NCBI RefSeq assembly: GCF_000003195.3
Contig: NC_012873.2
Location: 26,854,547 to 26,918,546 of the forward strand
DNA length: 64,000 nt
Origin: Sorghum bicolor
Taxonomy: Eukaryota; Streptophyta; Magnoliopsida; Poales; Poaceae
Reading direction: 5' to 3'
This document shows, piece by piece, positions 21,111 to 33,506 of the stretch; position 1 is the stretch's first letter, and each line of letters opens with the position of its first letter. A program made the translations under genes and the position numbers. The notes below the pieces were generated by a model, which saw only the letters and a list, made by a program, of their open reading frames with translations, was not told the origin of the DNA and did not search any database.

Positions 21111-21116
21111 AATAAA
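21111..21116 (+). terminator. Poly(A) signal of the antisense gene
   Basis: AATAAA about 210 bases after the antisense ORF, in a T/A-rich 3' UTR-like stretch; a second AATAAA lies near 21150. The integrase stop on the other strand is at 21329, so the two genes would converge without overlap. Confidence 0.5.
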
Positions 21117-21328
21117 GTCCGAATTTTGAGAACCATGGTTTTGAGCGCTGTGAATAAATTTGCCTGAGTGATGTATCACTGAATCATGTTGATTGCTCTT
21201 GAGGAGCTTGTCAAGGAAAGTTATTGTAGCACTTGTCGAGTATTCTGCATATGTGAAAGTATATAGCAAAAAAGGCAAACTTTATTATTATTTATCAAAA
21301 AAGATTTACAAGTAAAATGTACTGAAAC

Positions 21329-21418
21329 TTAGGGATAGAAGCGTTGTAGTTTGTCTATGTGCCAGGAGTTGGGTAGGCATGTTCCATCTAGGTACGCCAG
21401 TCTATAAGATGTAGGGCG
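21329..21418 (-). pseudogene. Element G integrase C-terminal end, cut off by solo LTR N
   Basis: The minus strand reads VTRPTSYRLAYLDGTCLPNS then WHIDKLQRFYP and stop. It directly continues the frame interrupted at 35246 on the other side of N, in which ...WEGPFVVAKVT is the last readable part. The GGGCG target duplication lies in the VTRP codons. Joining the two is only used here to show that N inserted in the pol gene. Confidence 0.85.
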
Positions 21419-22828
21419 TGTAACAGAACCGCCCAAATTATAAGAGATTAAGCCTAATAGTGACCATTTGCACAGTCGAACCATCGAGCTTAAGCCCATA
21501 TAATCCCGGTAGTCCATGAAACCTTAAAGGATTTCAAACCACAAATCGTACATACAGCCAAGATCGTAACAAGTTCAGCGGTCACCATTCACAATTACAT
21601 CCAGTTCGCATCATTCATTACATAAATCGGAGTTACTTAAAGTTATTACAAACCAACTTCTCAAGTAGCGGAAGCTTCATAGTTTGAAAATAACACACAC
21701 ACATTTACAGTGCCGTAGTTCGGTCATTCCCACAAAAGCAAAAGAGGAGGTAGAGTGACCATCGCCCTTGGTCTAGTCATCACCCATTGCTGGGTACAAG
21801 CAGAGAATGCAATAACCATAGTACATCTGCCCATCTGCAAAACAACATGGGAATAGAACCCTGAGTACGAGACTGTACTTAGCTAGACTTACCCGTCATG
21901 AACCAAAAATAAAGACTCTTCAAGGATCATGAAGGCTGTATGGTGGGGGTAGCTGAGACCTTTTGCATAAAAGCACTACTCACTAGAATACATCCTGATA
22001 ATACCCTCTTTTCTATGATTAGCTTAGGTTAGGTATTATTACCTATCATCTAGATTTGCACCTGTACTATTTCAAACAAGTGTGGTGTTATGATGGTACC
22101 TCATCATAGCATTCATAAATCATTTTTCATCATAACCCAAGTGTTCCATAGTCCTTACTACGAGGACAGGGCTCATGTCAAGTGCTCACTATCCAGGAGC
22201 AATGGCGATTCGAATCGATTTCTGACCAGCTGGTGAGTTTATTCCCCACACAAACCACACTCACTGATCAAGTGAGCTACAGGTCACCGTGTTGCACTAT
22301 CCAGGACCAATTCGTGGGTTCGACAGGCACCGCCCGTACCCGAGGACCGTTCCGGCGACCGAGGTATCCAAGGTATACCAAGGTTGCACGCCGCGCCCTC
22401 GTCGTTCTCCCCTGCCATCACCAATACAGCGCGTACATCGGGCCGATTCCCGACCCGTATACTGCTCAAGCTTCGCGGTCGGAATGAATTATCCTTCCAG
22501 CTAATTGTGGGGCATGCGTTCAACATGACAAGAGGGCCGTCAACGATCGGTCCTTAACCGACACAGGTAGGGGCACTATGGTCAACCCCACCATAAGACC
22601 CTACCCGATCTCAAGTTCAATCCCACACTTGGTTACTTTCCTTCTCGGCATTGAAAGCTAATCAAACAGGTGTCCACCTATATCTCGCAGGTGACAGGAA
22701 ATCACCCGACTTCTACCGTACTAAGCAAGCTAAGCATAGTCTCCGAGCCTATCTACATAGGACAAAGTAGATAAACAAGTGGTGATATCAAGGAGTACAC
22801 ATGCATCAACGGTGTCAAGCAATTCATA

Positions 22829-23056
22829 TCACTTAAATGCAACATAGTAGAACAAGCATATTATATCATTTAAGTTAGCGAGAATAGGGGGACTTAGAAT
22901 GCTCCGGGGCTTGCCTTTCTCAAACGTGCTCGGCTTGTGGTCCGGGCACTCCTGCAGCTCTTCTCCCGGCTCTGGTCCTCCTTGAAGTTCCTGCTCCGGG
23001 GTTTCCTCCTGTTCCTCGAGTTCCACTTCATTCTCTTGCGAGCCTGTATGATGCAT
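22829..23056 (-). CDS. Conserved acidic ORF in solo LTR N
   Basis: A 75-codon minus-strand frame, MHHTGSQENEVELEEQEET.., with the conserved ECPDHKPSTF and GKPRSILSPP. It is closest to the ORF of LTR I but differs by several amino acids in the acidic spacer, with the length preserved exactly (75 codons in both). The core is unchanged except R to K and L to P. Unknown function. Confidence 0.5.
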   Translation of the reverse strand: MHHTGSQENEVELEEQEETPEQELQGGPEPGEELQECPDHKPSTFEKGKPRSILSPPILANLNDIICLFYYVAFK

Positions 23057-25682
23057 GCGTGCTCATGAGTCGAGTGCGAGATGCCCGGGGTGCAATGCTT
23101 ATGCAAGTGGATACCAGATGATTATGACATGGTGCATAGATGACTTAAATTAAGCATCATCCAAGAACGTGTACTCAAATTAAGCATCTATTGCATTCTC
23201 TTCTACAAGATGTTTTCATGGTTAACCAGCAAACTAACATGATGCTTCAAAGATACACCAAACACCTCTTCATTCTATTTAATTTATGCATAACAATTCA
23301 TAATTTATTTTAGTTACTATTGGACCTAGAACAGTAGCATATATTTTTGATTATCAATAAATTCCACAAAAATTACAGTAGACCACTGGTCAACCATAAA
23401 GTCTACCATAAATTTTTCATAATATTTGGACACTTAATTTGGCCTACAAAAATTACAAGATTACTCAATATAATTAAGTATAAATAACCTACTGTTGTCT
23501 AAGTGTCAAACAACAGATTTCATATTTTTATAAATTACTTGTTAACATAAGAAACACCCACAAAAATTTCCAGATTAATTGCATGAACCAATTATTTATT
23601 AAAAATCATAAGCCACTGCCATGCAAGCATTTAAATCATCATAAATTAATTTATACAACAAATAATATGTGACATATTTTTCCCAGAGACTAATCATCCA
23701 TGCAGAGCTAACAAAACAAAGTTATATTTTAATTACTATGCATTTTCCAATTTTCAGCAAAAACATGGATTTAAATATATTTGTACAGAGAAGTGGTTCA
23801 AACATAACATGCAATTATACCAAAATGGTAGATCTAGAATTATAGAACACACCAAACTTTAATTCATCATTTTTGGAGCCATAAATCTCAAGATACAAAT
23901 TTTATAAGATTTAAAACATTTTTGAGAAATCATTTTCTGAATTTCTTTTCAAATCCATCCCCGGGACCCAGCTAGGTGCCCCCGGTGCAGTGCACCCGTG
24001 GTCGCTGACGAGCGGGACCTGCCTGCCAGCCGGGCCCGTTGGCCAGAGCGCCGAGAGGGGGAGAACTCCGGCGAGCCGTAGCTCACCGCCGACGACCTCT
24101 TTCGGCGAACGAAGCGACCCTACACGTTCTACGGCTCAAGGCGAACTCGGTGAACCATTTTGCGCGGCGTGAAACGAACCAGAGTAAGCTCACCACCGGC
24201 CATGGCGGAACGGCGGCGCTGCTCACCGTTGACCCTAGGAGCTGGCTGTCACAGAACCGACCAAATTATAAGAGTTCAAGTGTAGAAACGATCGACTAGC
24301 AATCAAGTTTCCAAACTTGAGCCCATATAATCCCGGTAGTCAACTGAAATCACGAAGGACTTCAAACCAACTCGCAACAAACCAAGATCGTAATAGTTCA
24401 ACATAACACAGCGAATGTTACATAGTCATTCATTGTTGTCGAAGCGGCACCACATCGGAGTTACTTAGTTATTACAACACAGGTTTGTAGTAGCGGAAGC
24501 AAAATAGGTTACAACACATACTCCGAGTTCAGTTCACAAATTCTTGTTTCTGCCAGAGTCTTATACCATCCATCAAAAGCAACAGGTACGAAGGAGTTAG
24601 AGAACCGTGCCCAACGGTTTAGTCCTCATCCCCAGTGGGATGGAGACAGGTCTTGCAGAAGCCATCATAAAAGATATCATCTGCAACAGGTGGGAATAAA
24701 CCCTGAGTACAAGAATGTACTCAGCTAGACTTACCCGTCTAGTAAACTTAAAAGACACCAAGGATCATGCAAGTTTAGGCATAAGTATAGCTGGCTGGAC
24801 TCAACATTTGTCAAAAGCTTAAGTGGTTACCTTGCTACTGGTATTAGCATCATATTAATCATCATTAGCCTATCACTAGATTAGCACCTAGACTAAAACA
24901 CTTCACTGGATTATTACAAGCAATAATAACCATATCAAATTTATCATATGTTCTTCCTTGCTATCATCAACATCATTATCAAGAACCATAGTACTTAGTG
25001 AATGTACATTTGCCGCTGCTCTGTCAAGTTCTCATTATCCGGGAGAGACGGTGATTCGAATCGATTCCTATACAGCTGGAGGGTTACTCCTAGCACTCAC
25101 CCAAGCATCCTCTATCGGAGAGCCAGCGGGTCACCTTCTGTACGACTCAGGAATCGCGGCTCCGATCAGCACCGCACTCCCAGGGCTACCACTCTGCCAG
25201 GGAGGTCAGGAATTTTAACTCACCTGCCTTTGGTCTTATGCCAATGGTCCCCCGCACACCGCACTTCCTCCGGTAGTGCGCACTTTATACTTGCCGGTCT
25301 TCCGGCCTGAGTCATACTACTAGGCTTCGCGGTCTGAACGAGTTATCCGGCCAACTAAGTGTTAGGCATGCGTTCAACATGACAAGAGGACATACAACGA
25401 TCGGTCCTTAGCTGCCACAGACGGAGTTACTACAACCTTGCAAAACTCTGCCCGGCTTAAGTCATATTAATCAGGTTCCTTCCACGTTAGCACATATAGA
25501 CAATCGTGATCTGACACAACCCTATCTCGCGCAGGTGACAGGATATCACCCGACTTCTACCGATTAAGCATGACTAAGCCGCTACTCGATCCTAACTCTA
25601 TAACCAGGTAGAGGTAAGATATCTGGACAAGGAGTGAATATAATGCAGCAAGGGTTTCATCACAACACCTATACGTAATGCA

Positions 25683-25903
25683 TCAATAGATATAACATAA
25701 TGAAGTAAGCTTTTGAAAATAAAGTGGGAGACTTAAGATGCTCCGGGGCTTGCCTTTCACGAACGATGCAGACTCATGATTCGGGCTCTCAATCTCCTCT
25801 TCGGGCTCCTCGTGTCCGGCTTGCGGGACCTCCACCTCTGGGTTGATCTCTTGGCCCTCGGGGTTCACCTGGAGCTCGAATGAAGCTGTCGCGTCCGGTG
25901 CAC
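25683..25903 (-). CDS. Conserved acidic ORF in solo LTR M
   Basis: The frame reads GAPDATASFELQVNPEGQ.. then an acidic part, IESPNHESASF and VKGKPRSILSLP, stop after a short tail. It follows ATGCATGCAATAG, a splice-acceptor-like AG at 25904-25905, in the same codon phase as in F and C. The cysteine of the core is serine here. An in-frame ATG at 25935-25937 exists upstream of the AG, so a short unspliced ORF is also possible. Confidence 0.5.
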
Positions 25904-28217
25904 CTATTGCATGCATGATAAGTAAGAATGGGTGCATACTAGATGGGGACGAATGCTTGACAAAATAATTAGAACTTCACTGGATACTCATTTACTGAGT
26001 AAACTTCCAAGATAAACTCACAAAGGATAACTAATTAACTCAGCAAGACCTAGTAAGTCAAACCATAAACAGCAATCCTTACCTAACAGAGCAGCTCAAG
26101 AAATAAATCATAACTGGAGCTATACAGATCCAACAAATATAAATGAGGACATTCTGGAAAGCTTATGAAATTGTCTACATTTCATCTTTAGACATCATAT
26201 CAAGATTCATGAGTTAAACAAGTCATTCAAACAAAGTTCCAGGTTCTATCCTAGAAAAACAGAGAACACCTATTTCTCGAACCTAACTTGGAAGAGCTAT
26301 AACCTTTAAACTATTGGACCAAATGATCCCAAACTTAAACCACAGCTAGTTCATAAAGTTTACAACAACTTTGATCTAGACAAGTCTTCCAGAAAACCAA
26401 GTTATCATTACGCAACGGTAGGATTACTCCCTTGCTGTCCAGAACAGCTTTTAACCCTTTAATTAATTATTTGATGACATAACCAAAATATATTTAGTGG
26501 CAACCAAATGACTTATAAACACTAGCATACCATAAGATTAACAGAATAATATATGTTAACCTCAAAACATTTAATATCATGGCTCTTATTAATTTAATTC
26601 AATAAAGGGACATAATTACAAGATACTAACAAAAGTGCTCAGAAAAATCTACAAAATTTATACCAGCACAAGCATAGCATATTGACATCACCATAAAAGT
26701 TTCAGAGCAATTGCATATGCCAAATTCAAGATAAACATTTAACCATGTGATAAGGTGCTTATATCATAAATTAAGAAACATAGCCTAGATAGTGTCAAGC
26801 AGCAGATTTCAGATTATTTACATGTGACTATTACCATAAACAAGTTTGACACCAGAGTACAGCACCAGCATAAGCACCAATTCTTTATTATGATTTAAGT
26901 AAGAAAACAAGCCATATCACAAACATAAATTACATATCACAGATACCTTACTCCAAAAATCATGAAATATTTATCATAGCATTCTCATACCACTCAGAGC
27001 ATAGCATAACAATTTCATAGCAAAAGGAGCACTATAACAAGAGATATGAATTTACTCATAAATAAAAAGATTAAATCATAACAATTATTTTTCCCAGAAA
27101 ACATGGTACATTTTATATTTTTATTAAAAACTAGCCATCTCAAGGAACATCACAAAATTCGGTTCACAATTTTTGGATCCCAGAAACAGAACATATGATT
27201 TTTGCAAGAAAACCAAAAACCTGGATTTGAATAAAAGAAAAGGAGGGAAACGATGTGTCACTGACAGCGCGTCCCGCGTGTCAGGGTTGTCTTCCTCACG
27301 ACCGAGATGACTTTCGCCGGCGATTTCTCCACGACGGTGAGGTCTCCGGCCAAACCAAGGGTACCAACGTGATCCCCAGACCCTTGCGAATTGATTGACC
27401 CCCTTTTCCCCACGGCGGAGCCACCGGAGATGCTTGCCGTCGACCATGGCGGCTCGGCGGAGGTGCTCGGCGTTACGCCGGAGCTCTCAGGCCGGTAGAG
27501 CACGACCTAAGGTTTCCTACAGCACCAGTGAACTACGGCGAAGTTTCCTAGGTAGGTGACTAGGCTTGATACGGTGTGGAAAGAGATGGCCATGAGAGAG
27601 CCGAACTCTGGCGAAAACACGGCGGCACTGCGCGTCGTGTTCGGCGACGGTGAGTGCGGTAGAGCATCCATCAAGTGGCGCAAACGTTCGCGAAAGACCT
27701 AAGCTACCTCTAGGACCTAACCAGAGAAGACGAGAGGCTCCGAGGAGCTCAGCATTTAGTTCGCTGGAGAAGAAGGTCACGGCGACCCGATTTGGGGGAA
27801 GTCAGAAATGTCGGCTCACCAGAGGGTTTCACGGTGAGTTTTCTGGTGGAGGATGGAGAGCGGGTCACGGCGGAGCTGTGGGCGAGTTTTGGTTAGCAGC
27901 AACGCAGCGAGGAGCGAGTTCGAGCTCGCCGGAGTGAGCTCGCGACGGTGAGCTCGCTGCAGCCGCTTTTCTGGCGAGAGAGCGAGAGGAAGGAGAGAGT
28001 GGACGCGTCCACTGCACCCGGGGCGTCGCCATGGAGGTCATGCGCGCGCTGGGAGCTGACGAGCGGGGCCAGGAACGACGTACGAGCGCCAAATGTCGCC
28101 GAGGTTCTCTCGCCGGTCGGCCACGTCGACGAGCTCGATTCCGATTCAGACAACGTGATGCACGACTGACAGAGCCACTTCGACGATGATTATCTCCCAA
28201 ACCATGGCGAGTTGGGA

Positions 28218-31200
28218 TGTAACACCCCAGGTGTTTTCCATGAGTTAGACCTTAGGTTTTGAGCTCAAACATGTCATGATAAGTGGTGATAAGCATGTTA
28301 AAGTCAATCCATGAAAGTGAGCCTCAAGTTAAACTTGGAGAACACACCCTTGCTTACATATAGGCCCTTTTCAAAGTGCATGCTTGGGTGACATTAATGG
28401 AACATCTCTCATGTGTCCCACCTCCATCACTGCCTATAGTGATCACTCAAAAAGTTTCATGAAGTTTGGAATCAAAAGGTCACATGAAAGTTACATGCTT
28501 GTTGGAATGACCTCATTAAGTGAATAGAACCATAGGTCATCAACCAATCCTTGCAACCTTGCCTAAATGACTCTAGGTGAACTCTACAACAAAAGTCATG
28601 AAGGGTACATGTTGAGCTTGTGCCTAGAAATTGCTTCAATTAGCCTAAAACCTTAGTTTGAGCTTTATCAAGTTGCTGTATTGACCAAAGTGAAAGTTTG
28701 ACTTCTGTACTAGTTCTGAGGCTTGACTTTGAATGAAATTTGTAGTTTAGATTCTGTAGAACAAACTTTGTTTAATGATCAAGAGCTAGTTTTGTCTCTA
28801 ACCTAGTCAAATTAAGTATACAAGATTCAATGCAGTGCTGTTTTGAAACTCCAGAATTTTGGCTAAGTCCTGAGGTGCTCAGTTTCGGGTACCCTAGTTG
28901 GCAGCCTTGTATCTTCCAAATAACTGAACCAGTACAAGGTTCTTTTGTAAAAGTTGTAGTATAGTTTGCATACTACAATCTTTGTTAAAGTTACTAAGTC
29001 TGAATCATCTTCTAAGCATGTCAAATAATAGTCACAAAATTGAATCTGCTATAATTTCCAGCACTTAGAGTTTCTAAGTCTAGGTTTGCAGTTCATCACG
29101 TTGGAATTCCGCGTTCTCCAAATTTTACTAAACAACTTGCTTGGGTCCCAAAATAAAAGTTGGAGTGCATATTGTGGACAAGAGCATGCCAAAGGATGAC
29201 ACCATTTTGACTTCGTTTTGGTCATCAATTTTCAGTTTTGCTAATCACTATCAATTCATTGACACTCATAGGTTGGCATCAAATTATCTTCTAATCTGTA
29301 ACTCTAATGACCATGGCACCTTAATCAAAGTTGGAGAGTGTCAAGAGTAGAGCAAACTTCACTTTTGGTCCATGACCAAATTCGATCCAAAACCGGCCCA
29401 AACCACGTCCCACCTAAGCCACTTTGCTGCTCGACACGTGTTCGGTGAAATGCCTCAACGGGCGGACACGTCGCTGGTGCGTGGCATCCATGCCCGAGTG
29501 CGCCCCCTCCTCCTCTGCTGCTCACCCAGAGCCCTCCCCACGCCGGGCTGTCGAAGTGGACAAACACCCCAGTGCCTTCCTCACCCCTCTCCACCCCCGG
29601 CTCGCTCTCTCCACCAGCGCCCCCAGAGCGGAGCCCCATGGCCGCCGGCGCTCTGCTCTGCGCCTTGCCGCCCAGCTGCAGCTCCTGGTGCGCCCCACTG
29701 TGCTGCTGCTACTTTGGCCGCGAGGACATGGCCAGGGCCGGCCGCGCCTTCCTTGCTGGCAGCAACCATCGGCTGGCAGGAGCCCAAACTCTCCTTCTCG
29801 GTCCCCGGTTCGTGCTCTGTTCCGTGGATGAAGAAGCCAGGGACCTCGGGTTTAAATAAGAAATAACTCAGGCTTCCAGATGCGAAGCCAAGACTCATAT
29901 GAATAGTGTTTCTGGGTTATAGCGTGATTCTTGAAAACTCTAGGGTTCCCGGTGCAAGATCTGTTTCCCTTTTCTTTCATTTTCTGAACTTTGGAAATCC
30001 ATAGTAATTCATAGAAACGTTGTAAAATAACAAATGTAGACTTTTTGGAATCCTTGTGGAATTCTCTATGCAGTAGATCTACAATATGCCATGTTTGTGT
30101 TTGAAGTTTTAACGGTAAAAATAGATCTGTGCAGTTTGGTTTTAATTGCTTGTTATATTTGTATTTTTCATAACCAATGTATTATTGCTCACATAAATGT
30201 GAAAATATTGTGGCATGCTTTAAATATAATATTTGATGTCTGGTAAAAGCTTCATGAATTTAGGCACGACAGATTAAGAGTTATAAAAATAACAAATGCT
30301 CTGTGTTGCCTTGCTCCTATTCTGAGTGGATCTGCATGTTTATATTGTTTGACTCCGTTAGGTTGTGAATCATGCCTGGATGAAAATATATGAGTTGTAG
30401 TACTTTTCATAAGCTTTCCATCAAGCTAAATAGCATTATTTTTTTGTTAAGCATATGTTTAGTTATAGTGGTTTTAATTACTGTTTCAGTTTCTGTCTGA
30501 ACCCAGACAGGAATACATTGTTTGTTATGTAAGACCTTGTTAGTGCTAGATTCAGCTCTAGATGTTTATGACAAAGTTGTTCACAATTTAGTAAGCTTTC
30601 TAGAAAGTACATAAACATAATTTATGGGCATGTGAAACTCAAGTTATGGCTGTTTGATGTGACATGATAGATTCTGTCCATGTTTTGGACAGAGATGTCT
30701 TTATGGATCTTGAAAATGGTTTATAATTATAAATAAAAAAGTAAAAATGGGAAATTATGTTCCAATACAATCCTATGATATTGTTGTATCATGTTTATGT
30801 ATGATATGGCCATGTATTTGAAGAAAATATGATTAGTGCATTTATCTTGCTCTCACATGGTTAATTGCAATAGCAATTTGTTTTTTTCATAGATGTTGAT
30901 ATCTTTATTCAAATGCAGTGAAATTTATACAGTGGACTATGGATAGTATTTAGAAGCTACTGTAATTTTGGTGGAATTTATTGAATACTTTTGTTATATG
31001 TTCTTTAATTCACCTTATTATCCAAATAAATTAAGAAAGGCATTAAATAACTATTTTTGGTAATGACCACTATGTTTTCTGGTGTTCTTTAGTTAGGTTC
31101 AGACTGTTGGTAACAATGGTTTTGCTCAAATGCATGTTTGAAACATAAGTTAATAATTAATTGTTTGCAATTGTTGTTTCTGGACAGTTTGTGGAACTGT

Positions 31201-33506
31201 TTGGATTACAATATGTAACTGATGTTTTCTTGGAATCTTGTTATTATCAAAGTCGTAGATAATTTATTTATCTAGCTGCTATTAAAATTTGGTAGTATTT
31301 GGCCTTATGGTTTGTAAGTTATGTCTGTTCAAAGTTGAGTTTCAGAAATGGTTGATCTCTGTCTTGTTAGGACCTGATTCTGTAATTCTAATATTTCGAC
31401 CTGCCAAACTTATGAATCATGCTTTGATGTCTAAAGATGAAATGTAGATAATTTCCTAAGCTTTCCAGGATGTCTTCTTTCATGTCTTTTGGAATTGTGT
31501 AACTCCAGTTATGATTTATTTTCTCAGCTGCTGTTAACAGTCCTAAAAATAACAGATTCCTTGTATTGTTGTTGCTTGGTATATTGCTAGGTGTGACTCA
31601 TGTCTTTGATAATGGCCATGTTGTTACACCTGAAATCTTGTGAAACATGTATGCCATGCCTGATATACTTGGTTGCATTCTTTTCTATTTTAGTATGTAG
31701 GTTTGTGTGATGTTTAAGTAATCAATGAGAAGTGCTTATGTATGTTTAGTGTAACCATGCTCTTGCCATACTTCTTGTGTGTGATGCTTTGTCTATTGCA
31801 CTTCTATGTGTTCATACACTTGCATCTTGCATCTCATTTAGGTACGCTAGATGAACTACGTGAAGGACCTTATGGTGGACCTAACCGGATGATGGAAGGA
31901 CTACACAAGTGTTGTCACCTTAGATGTCGTCAAGACGGTGCAAGCTGACATAATTGACTTGTATCGGATTCCAGGCAAGCCCCGGAGCATTCTAAGTCTC
32001 CTACCCTCTCTTTTTATAAAAGCACAAGAGTATAACTTTATATGATGCATTAGGTGATAGGAGTTGAATGAAACCGTTGGTGCATAATTCCTACCTTGTC
32101 CACTATATGAAACTACCTGAACCCTTACTAGTATAAGGAAGACGTTCTATGCTTAGCTATGCTTAGCCCGGTAGAAGTCAGGTGATTTCCTGTCACCTGC
32201 GAGAGATAGGTGGATACCTGATCACGGTTGGCTATATTTGCTATCGTGGAAATAACCATGTGCTAATAATGAATTTGAGACCGGGCGGGATGACGATAGT
32301 GAAGCAACAAGGCATGGAGGTCTTGGGTGTGAATCTATCCCCGTCTGTGTCGGTTAAGGACCGATTCGCTGTACGTCCTCGTGTCATGTTGAACGCATGC
32401 CTACCACTTAGCTGGCCGGATAAGTCGTTCTGACCGCGAAGCCTACGAGTGCATCTCCGGTCGGATACCCCGATCTGGTTAAAGTGCGCACCCCGGTTGG
32501 TAGCAAGGATGTGCGGGGAGTCAATGGCGTAAGACCGAGGAGTCAGGTTAGAGTCCTGAACCTGGCAGATTGGCGGTCCCTGGGGTGCAGCGCCGTACGG
32601 ACCCACGAATTGGTCCGGAGTTGTGCTAAAGGTGATCCAAGCTACTCTAGCTAAGTACGCCTGGGTGAGTGCTAGGAATACCCCTCCAGCTGGATAGGAA
32701 TCGATTTGAATCACCGTCTCTCCCGGATAGTGAGAACTTGACTCGAGCAGCGGCAACGTAGATACACTAAATGAAACTTAATGATTATGATGATGATGAT
32801 GGCTACATGATAAAACGGATATGGTTATTAATGTGATGTTCATTAACCAAGTGGTTGCTATAGAATAGGTGCAAAATCTAGCTATGGTAGCTTAAGTGAA
32901 CTTGATGCTAAAATATTGATTAAAGGTTGAAAGTAAGGACTCATGATAATAATGCTCTTTTTGGCAAAGTTATGCTATCCAACCAACTCCACCAAAAAGC
33001 CTTGCATATCCTTGAGAGTCTTTTATTTTCTCTCCTGTTGGGTAAGTCTAGCTGAGTACATTCGAGTACTCAGGGTTTACCCACCATGTTGCAGGTGAAG
33101 TCTTCAGCCTGCTAAGGATGGTGGCTAACCGCCAGTGGGCTCGGTGATTCCATAATATTCTCATCTATATGCTTTATGTCGAAGGATGTCACTTATGCTA
33201 GAAATGTATTTGGAACTTATGTTATTGTATTCAATTCAAAGCTATGTTGTTTTCTAATCAATTTGGAAAATCCAAACATGTACTATCATTTGTGAACTCT
33301 TTTGTAATATTATTTCCGCTGCAAATCTCCGTGTATGTGATGTGTATTTGCTTAATCATGCGATCTTGGTGTAAAGTTGATTTACCGAGGTCCTTCGTGA
33401 CACTTGGCAGACTACCGGGTTTATATAAGTGAGAGTATGTGCGTGTCAATGTGTTAAACGGGGACAGTCGTACTTAAGCTTATATAAATTGGGCGGTTCT
33501 GTCACA
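28218..33506 (+). mobile_element. Solo LTR L (Tekay-type, 5289 bp), inserted in M
   Basis: Target duplication TGGGA at 28213-28217 and 33507-33511. Plus strand begins TGTAACACCCCAGGTGTTTT and ends GGGCGGTTCTGTCACA. It has a CpG-rich block at 29400-29830, a 2-kb A/T-rich stretch (29870-31840) without genes, an acceptor-like TTTAGGT at about 31840, the nucleotide block GGCAAGCCCCGGAGCATT at 31974-31991, and the hairpin 33052-33073. The acidic ORF of the other LTRs is not preserved: the exon-equivalent sequence is different and only GKPRSILSL remains. Confidence 0.9.

Noticed and set aside
29325..29898. ORFs in the CpG block of LTR L as a captured host gene
   Set aside because: No recognisable domain, several frames open; the block has a counterpart in all related LTRs, so it is part of the LTR.
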